Shown piece by piece: positions 6,414 to 10,456 of a stretch of DNA of 10,456 nucleotides. The notes under the pieces are model-generated. The model did not search any database, was not told the DNA's origin, and worked only from the letters and a program-made list of their open reading frames with translations. Position numbers and translations under genes: made by a program. Where the stretch lies: positions 1-10,456 of the forward strand of contig JAXJRB010000109.1 of the NCBI GenBank assembly GCA_036310845.1, in the 5' to 3' direction. The stretch is from COE1 sp036310845. GTDB lineage: Bacteria; Bacillota; Clostridia; Lachnospirales; Lachnospiraceae. How positions within the stretch are numbered: the stretch's first letter is position 1; each line of letters begins with the position of its first letter.

Positions 6414-6836
6414 TTATTCTTCAACCGTAATCCTATATTTTTCACACCACTCTCTTGCAATCTTCTCATAACAAACATCTCTATATTTGTACCACTCTTG
6501 TTCCATTTCCAAATCAAATAAACGATCCTTAAATCTACGAAAAGCTCCTTTGCCTCTGATTGCCTGTTCCAGAACATCTCGGATTCTTCCCGCTGGTAAT
6601 TCATAAATAAAATATTCCATCATACGATACTCATTTATCTCATACTGTCCAGGTAATGGAATGAAATCTTCCACAAATCCCTCGCTTAGTTCTTCCATAA
6701 GTTTAGGATTATACTCGCCATTAACCATACCATCAAACACCATTAAAATTTCTTGCTTCTTTGTATCATAATAATATTCAATTTCCATTCCTGCACCCTG
6801 GAGTGCCTCCAATACTTCTTGTAATTTGACTTTCAT
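6414..6836 (-). CDS. UPF0158 family protein (140 aa)
   Basis: This small acidic protein matches the UPF0158 family, whose function is unknown. Family hallmarks are visible: FIPLPGQYEINEYRMMEYFI, then AIRGKGAFRRFKD, then EWYKYRD and the terminal IAREWCEKYRI. Length is normal. ATG at 6836 (MKVKLQEVLEAL) is chosen because AAAGG lies about nine bases upstream. A GTG at 6860 in the same frame would add MHVRKADK and overlap the preceding gene by ten bases, with no better ribosome site. It is 14 bases after the upstream gene and 21 before the SEC-C gene, so the three are probably one transcript. UPF0158 proteins beside SEC-C proteins suggest a joint role, but which one is unknown. Confidence 0.8.
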   Translation of the reverse strand: MKVKLQEVLEALQGAGMEIEYYYDTKKQEILMVFDGMVNGEYNPKLMEELSEGFVEDFIPLPGQYEINEYRMMEYFIYELPAGRIRDVLEQAIRGKGAFRRFKDRLFDLEMEQEWYKYRDVCYEKIAREWCEKYRITVEE

Positions 6837-6850
6837 TTTATCTGCCTTTC

Positions 6851-7399
6851 TTACATGCACTCAATTATTTGCTTATGCTCCTTCGCATGCAAATACATAT
6901 GACGTGCCTGATCCGCCATATTTTTTCCAAGACAAACTCTATACGGCATTACAATCCCATCATGAATAATTACATCTTGAAAAGGAATAAGAGAAGTCTC
7001 CACAATCTGAGGCATTGGTAATGTTTCCAGCATTTCTCTCCAACTGGAATATATCCCTCGCACTTTATATACCCTTCCATCATCACAAGAAATCAAAATC
7101 GAACCGCTTTTTAAATGTCTCTCTACCACAAATTTTCCATGTACTACCTTTTTCCATCCGCTTACAATGGAAATATGCTGCTCACTCATATTCTGTGCAT
7201 TTTTAGTAATATACTCATCAATAACTGAGGTACTCTCCCAAAGTTTTCCACTAATAATTTGAACTACATCCAATGGTAGCCCTTTAGGCGAATCCATTCC
7301 ATAAAATTCCTTGCATAACTTATATTTTCGATTAACAAAATCCAATAATGGTATCCACAAATCATAAAATAATTTTGCCTGTTCTTCTGATAAAACCAT
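6851..7399 (-). CDS. unknown protein, first gene of the UPF0158/SEC-C unit (182 aa)
   Basis: I do not recognise a family. The protein is soluble, with no signal peptide or membrane segment. The first 85 residues look helical (MVLSEEQAKLFYDLWIPLLD, then a short GMDSPKGLPLDVVQII loop). The middle, KFVVERHLKSGSILISCDDG, reads as beta strands, and the end is helical with several His residues (ARHMYLHAKEHKQII). The start ATG at 7399 has only a moderate ribosome site: GAGAG very close, or AAGG 11 bases away. It overlaps no gene upstream and is followed after 14 bases by the UPF0158 gene, so it is likely the promoter-proximal gene of the three-gene unit. The inverted repeat at 7468-7486 lies about 70 bases before its start. 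Confidence 0.7.
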   Translation of the reverse strand: MVLSEEQAKLFYDLWIPLLDFVNRKYKLCKEFYGMDSPKGLPLDVVQIISGKLWESTSVIDEYITKNAQNMSEQHISIVSGWKKVVHGKFVVERHLKSGSILISCDDGRVYKVRGIYSSWREMLETLPMPQIVETSLIPFQDVIIHDGIVMPYRVCLGKNMADQARHMYLHAKEHKQIIECM

Positions 7400-7464
7400 A
7401 ATCTCTCTTACCTTTTCATTTTCTTTATTTTCTTGAATTTTATCCTCTTCGTAGCTTTCATTCT

Positions 7465-7486
7465 ATCATACTATAAATTGTAGTAT
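7465..7486 (-). promoter_or_regulatory. inverted repeat with possible -10 box before the three-gene unit
   Basis: A six-base inverted repeat ATACTA-N7-TAGTAT (7468-7473 / 7481-7486) overlaps a possible -10 TATGAT on the minus strand (7470-7465). This would start an mRNA about 60 bases before the ATG at 7399. I see no good -35 box at 16-18 bases, so an activator-dependent or weak promoter, or a chance palindrome in AT-rich DNA, are all possible. Confidence 0.3.
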
Positions 7487-7576
7487 ACCTCTCTATTCAT
7501 CTTCGCAATAACATGCGGACTTCTTAAAAACATTTTCTCACAACAAATTCCCTATCTCCCACCACACAATTTCCAA

Positions 7577-8440
7577 TTAGATATTTAAAGAATTAATATA
7601 AGAATATATACTAAGAAATTTTTCTTTATTAATCCTTTTAACACCCTTATGCCATCTCAACTCATTTGTTGATAACATATCTTCCGAAAATATCTTTCCA
7701 TACCTCTCTTTCATCATTGCAGGATATATAGTACAATTCACAACTTGCGCATTTATCTGATATATAGATATAATCTTAATATTACCTACACTAGAAATCT
7801 TGTCAAAAAATAATTCCTTTTGTCTTGCGGAATAATACACCCCTGAAGGAATAATTATTATATCTGGCTTTAGTACCTCAATATCTACTTTTATATATTC
7901 ATGACATGACTCAAAAAAATCTATTCCCTTTGAATTTGCACAGTCCACATTCTTTTCCCCTTTTCCTTGCATCAAAGTGAACTTCCCATAATTTGCACAA
8001 CATATACATTCCAAAAACTCTCTCGGTGACATTTCTCCATACACTGCTAGAAATTCTTCACCCATACATTTTTTAAGAATTTGATAGGCTGCAACAAGCA
8101 ATCCCCCATCATTTATTGGTTGTATATGAACACTAGGAAAAAAATCTGCATCAGAAGAATTTGTAAATGCTTCCCGGCAACGATTCATCCCTCTTTCTTG
8201 AGTTAATTCTACAATTTGTTCACCATACCCCGACAGATTTTCCGCGCTCGCATACAATAAAACTTTACATCCAAGTTTCTGTCTTGTATAATTCTTACCT
8301 ACAAAGGGAATTGCTGGTTTTACATATCTTCTTCCCTCTAGCGTTTCAGTCCACCACGCACCTTCTGGACGTACTCCTCTTGACTCAATTTCCTGATATT
8401 TACTTAACAGTGCCTGCTCCATGTTATATTCTTTTTTCAT
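7577..8440 (-). CDS. unknown protein, possible uracil-DNA-glycosylase-like fold (287 aa)
   Basis: The sequence has an alternating strand-helix layout with features that recall the uracil-DNA glycosylase superfamily: PAIPFVGKNY (42-51) and VLLYASAENLSGY (60-72) early, CCANYGKFTL (147-156) in the middle, and a conserved-looking LKPDIIIIPSGVYY (190-203) strand, which in that fold precedes the C-terminal motif. The late segment contains TNELRWHKG (258-266), with a His that could fill the second motif. This is a visual fold guess, not a family match. The start has AGGA about ten bases upstream. The gap after the WYL regulator is only 12 bases, so the two are probably co-translated and the regulator may sense the same damage or ligand. 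No terminator is clear downstream. Confidence 0.6.
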   Translation of the reverse strand: MKKEYNMEQALLSKYQEIESRGVRPEGAWWTETLEGRRYVKPAIPFVGKNYTRQKLGCKVLLYASAENLSGYGEQIVELTQERGMNRCREAFTNSSDADFFPSVHIQPINDGGLLVAAYQILKKCMGEEFLAVYGEMSPREFLECICCANYGKFTLMQGKGEKNVDCANSKGIDFFESCHEYIKVDIEVLKPDIIIIPSGVYYSARQKELFFDKISSVGNIKIISIYQINAQVVNCTIYPAMMKERYGKIFSEDMLSTNELRWHKGVKRINKEKFLSIYSYINSLNI

Positions 8441-8452
8441 CTTTTTGATTCC

Positions 8453-9442
8453 TTACATCTTATATTTTCTCGCCATCTCTTCAATTGCTTCTCTAAGCCT
8501 TTCTCTCAACGAGGCTGGCGCTAACACCTCTACATATTGTCCATACTGCAACGCCCAGTAAAACATCGCATTTTCATTGCACTTAACTGTTATTTCTATT
8601 TCCTTTTCTACATCCGTTTTTTGAATTATAAAATCCTTTCCAAACCAGTCAACCAATTCGTTCATCATAGATATCGGCGCTCGCAACCTAACTCTCACAC
8701 TCGTTCCACTAAACATATAAATATGCTCTGCCATATGTTTAGGTAAATTGTATCCTTGAGCAAATTCTATGACCTTGTCCTTTTCTTTCACTTTTTCGTC
8801 CACAACCTCAACATCAGTCATTTTATCAAGACGATAATGTGAAACATTGTCATATTTATCATAATTTCCAATCAGATAATAACGACCATTGTTAGCAACT
8901 ATTTGATAAGGATTGACTATATATGGTTCTTCTCGTTTCCTATGTAGTTTAAAATCCATACCATACGAATTGTAAGTAAAGCTAATTTTCTTCTCTTCAG
9001 CAATTGCGTCATTTATTGCATCTAATGTATACCATAATTGCTTGTTATCTGCATGCTGCAAATCTGGCAAATTACAGATATGTATAACCTTCGCAGAAAA
9101 ATATCTATTTCCAAAATTTTTTAATTTATCTATTAATTTTTTTCCTTGATTCTGAGTTAAGTTTTTTGAGAATAAAACACTATCAATTAACATGCGTAAT
9201 TCGGAATCTTCAAACTCTCGGCTCTGCAAGTAATAGCCATTATCCATAGCAATGTCATACCCTAATTCCTTTAAACACAAAATATTATTTTTTACAGAAC
9301 GTCTATCACATTCCATATCATAGTTTAATTTCAGAAGCCGAATAATTTCCTGCTGTGTCAGTTTATGATTTTCATCTGAATATTCCTTTAAGACATCCAA
9401 AATCAGCATATTTAGCATTTTCTTATTTCCTGTCGCGTACAT
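8453..9442 (-). CDS. WYL-domain transcriptional regulator (329 aa)
   Basis: This is a DeoR-like WYL regulator. Residues about 8-72 form a winged helix (KLTQQEIIRLLKLNYDMECD, then RRSVKNNILCLKELGYDI). A linker leads to the WYL domain at about 140-212, with IVNPYQIVANNGRYYLIGNY (GRYYLIG at the signature, Tyr in place of Trp) and HYRLDKM (202-208). The C-terminal WCX extension covers 245-329. WYL proteins bind nucleotides or nucleic-acid fragments and often control defence or DNA-repair genes. The start is fixed by CGGAGAG about seven bases before the ATG. It is followed after 12 bases by the 287-aa protein, its likely target or partner. Its operator is not obvious; nothing palindromic stands out just upstream. 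Confidence 0.88.
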   Translation of the reverse strand: MYATGNKKMLNMLILDVLKEYSDENHKLTQQEIIRLLKLNYDMECDRRSVKNNILCLKELGYDIAMDNGYYLQSREFEDSELRMLIDSVLFSKNLTQNQGKKLIDKLKNFGNRYFSAKVIHICNLPDLQHADNKQLWYTLDAINDAIAEEKKISFTYNSYGMDFKLHRKREEPYIVNPYQIVANNGRYYLIGNYDKYDNVSHYRLDKMTDVEVVDEKVKEKDKVIEFAQGYNLPKHMAEHIYMFSGTSVRVRLRAPISMMNELVDWFGKDFIIQKTDVEKEIEITVKCNENAMFYWALQYGQYVEVLAPASLRERLREAIEEMARKYKM

Positions 9443-9501
9443 TTTGCTCTCCGTTCTTAATAATTCATAGTTGTAAACCTACCACATATTTTCTATACTT
9501 C

Positions 9502-10041
9502 TCAACCATTTTGTGTCCATAAATAAAGTTTTCCCTCATCCCTATTCTCATTTTCATCACTCCAAGTCACTTGGAATGTTATCTCATTATCATCCCTGTC
9601 TAGTATGTCCAATATATCTTTTGCATCCCATAATGAGCAACCATCAAATAATAATACACATTTTTTTGCAATTTGACACAATTCTTGTATATGCTCAAAT
9701 TCATCTATAAGTGGTTTATCCTTTAAATTATACATTAAATATTCACTGAAATTGCAAGTAATATCGCCATTACCCATATATTGAAATACATCCTTATAGT
9801 CTAACCCCATAATCCCTTTTTTCCCTAATAGTGTATAGAGCGCATCTATACAAGAAGATATCTGCCCCTCATTAGCTTTTATAGAAATGTTCTTAATCTT
9901 CTGACAATCTTCGTACCATATTTTTATTCTAGATTCCCCATCATACTGCACAATATAATAATATGACTTAATAAGTTGTGAACTTATCTCCTCCGTTTCT
10001 GATACAACACAATACATATTTTCAATTACTCTATTATTCAT
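9502..10041 (-). CDS. unknown protein resembling the FtsZ C-terminal half (179 aa)
   Basis: No GTPase signature loop (GGGTGTG) is present. From residue about 60, the order of segments parallels the FtsZ C-terminal domain: CIDALYTLLGKKGIMGLDYK followed by DVFQYMGNGD recalls FtsZ's ...PGLINLDFADV...MGxA; KPLIDEF recalls the SPLLE segment; AKKCVLLFDGCSLWDAKDIL recalls GAKGVLVNITGGxDLTLxEV; and DNEITFQVTWSDEN recalls the strand before the FtsZ end. The first 55 residues (SYYYIVQYDGESRIKIWYED) are strand-rich and unrecognised. If right, this is a tubulin-superfamily C-terminal domain without a nucleotide-binding half, perhaps a modulator of cell division. It is equally possible that it is an unrelated alpha/beta protein. 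A weak ribosome site (AAAGGATGATT) lies 10-12 bases before the ATG. It precedes the WYL gene by 59 bases. Confidence 0.65.
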   Translation of the reverse strand: MNNRVIENMYCVVSETEEISSQLIKSYYYIVQYDGESRIKIWYEDCQKIKNISIKANEGQISSCIDALYTLLGKKGIMGLDYKDVFQYMGNGDITCNFSEYLMYNLKDKPLIDEFEHIQELCQIAKKCVLLFDGCSLWDAKDILDILDRDDNEITFQVTWSDENENRDEGKLYLWTQNG

Positions 10042-10114
10042 AAATTCTAATCATCCTTTCGAAAAATAAGATAAGCTTCTAAATCGTCTGACTCCTAACC
10101 TGTCGCTTCATGTA

Positions 10115-10321
10115 TTATATCACATATGCCTTCTCCTCTTCGAAAATCCAGCTCATTTTATCAGTAATCTCATCTAATACACATTCAGCAAAGGCATGTG
10201 TAAAGAATATCAGAAAATTATATTCATCAACATTCCATTCCCCTGGCATTAGTCCATCCTCTTGAAAAATTGGTACCTTATTAATATCATTATCATAAGT
10301 TTTTTCCAATAATAAATACAT
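10115..10321 (-). CDS. small unknown protein (68 aa, or 44 aa from an inner start)
   Basis: This acidic protein has no recognised family. The full frame starts MYLLLEKTYDNDINKVPIF; the rest includes MPGEWNVDEYNFLIFFTHAF and ends EEEKAYVI. The first ATG (10321) has AGG only about four bases upstream, which is poor. An inner ATG at 10249 (MPGEW) has AGAGG eight bases upstream, which is good, and would yield 44 residues. A consensus-like promoter spanning 10337-10309 would start mRNA inside the longer frame, also favouring the inner start. The gene may be a small regulator or a remnant. It precedes the FtsZ-like gene by 73 bases. Confidence 0.45.
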   Translation of the reverse strand: MYLLLEKTYDNDINKVPIFQEDGLMPGEWNVDEYNFLIFFTHAFAECVLDEITDKMSWIFEEEKAYVI

Positions 10322-10337
10322 CTTCCTATTCTGTCAA
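10309..10337 (-). promoter_or_regulatory. consensus-like promoter overlapping the small ORF start
   Basis: On the minus strand TTGACA (10337-10332) is followed by exactly 17 bases and TATTAT (10314-10309). Transcription would begin near 10302, inside the 68-aa frame. It could drive the inner 44-aa frame and the FtsZ-like, WYL and 287-aa genes beyond it. The -35 box overlaps an inverted repeat (10333-10369). Confidence 0.5.
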
Positions 10338-10369
10338 GCCAGAAAATATTGTTTTTTCAAGGCTTTGAC
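10333..10369. repeat. inverted repeat GTCAAGCC / GGCtTTGAC
   Basis: GTCAAGCC at 10333-10340 and GGCTTTGAC at 10361-10369 are inverted copies with one extra base, separated by a 20-base AT-rich loop. The left arm covers the -35 TTGACA of the promoter just described, a suitable place for an operator. It is imperfect and may be chance. Confidence 0.35.
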
Positions 10370-10408
10370 GTATTTTTATTTTCCTCAAAACAGAGCTATT
10401 AGTGATGA

Positions 10409-10433
10409 TATTCGTAGTATCTAGTACCGAATA
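10409..10433. repeat. inverted repeat TATTCG-N13-CGAATA
   Basis: A six-base perfect inverted repeat with a 13-base centre (10409-10414 / 10428-10433) lies near the right edge, in non-coding DNA. It could be an operator half-site pair for a gene outside the window. No T-tract follows, so it is not a terminator. Confidence 0.3.
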
Positions 10434-10456
10434 GTTGACTTTTGGGTATAGTTTTA

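Overview
The window is AT-rich, low-GC DNA. Its strong AGGAGG-type ribosome sites, sigma-A-like promoters and protein families suggest a Firmicute, most likely a gut-type clostridium near Lachnospiraceae; this is inference from style, not a placement. Every supported gene lies on the minus strand, so the window is best read from its right end to its left end. There are no housekeeping genes, rRNAs, tRNAs, integrases or complete insertion sequences. The content (an Abi-type HEPN protein, a TOTE-type primase, an AlbA_2/ATPase regulator, a WYL regulator, SEC-C and UPF0158 proteins) looks like an accessory or defence-type island.

Right block (10321 to 7577): a small unknown ORF with a consensus-like promoter lying across its start; a 179-aa protein whose C-terminal two thirds resemble the C-terminal half of FtsZ but with no GTPase half; a WYL-domain transcription regulator; and, 12 bases after it, a 287-aa protein that may have a uracil-DNA-glycosylase-like fold. 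The last two are almost certainly co-translated. Middle block (7399 to 5139): a tight three-gene unit of an unknown 182-aa protein, a UPF0158 protein and a SEC-C zinc-motif protein, preceded by a small inverted repeat.

Left block (4985 to 1): an abortive-infection Abi_2 (AbiD/AbiF-type) protein with an intact R-x4-H HEPN motif. It is preceded by a TTGACG-N17-TATAAT promoter and a short hairpin RNA ending in a U-tract just before the abi ribosome site, the layout expected of an AbiF-ncRNA toxin-antitoxin pair. Next come an AlbA_2 + GHKL-ATPase + winged-helix regulator and a TOTE-type archaeo-eukaryotic primase. The primase stops exactly where its relatives continue into a helicase, and a strong terminator follows. 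A new gene then begins at the left edge.

The most striking non-coding structure is the 371-base gap between the regulator and the primase (1500-1870). It holds two unrelated repeat families: nine copies of TGAGACT, many spaced 10-11 bases apart, one of them inside the primase promoter; and five copies of TAACGCGGCA arranged as two long inverted repeats next to the regulator's stop codon. These look like protein-binding arrays (operators or iterons). Two short open stretches without start codons (3585-3698 and 5002-5127) look like decayed gene tails, in line with a region that has been rearranged.
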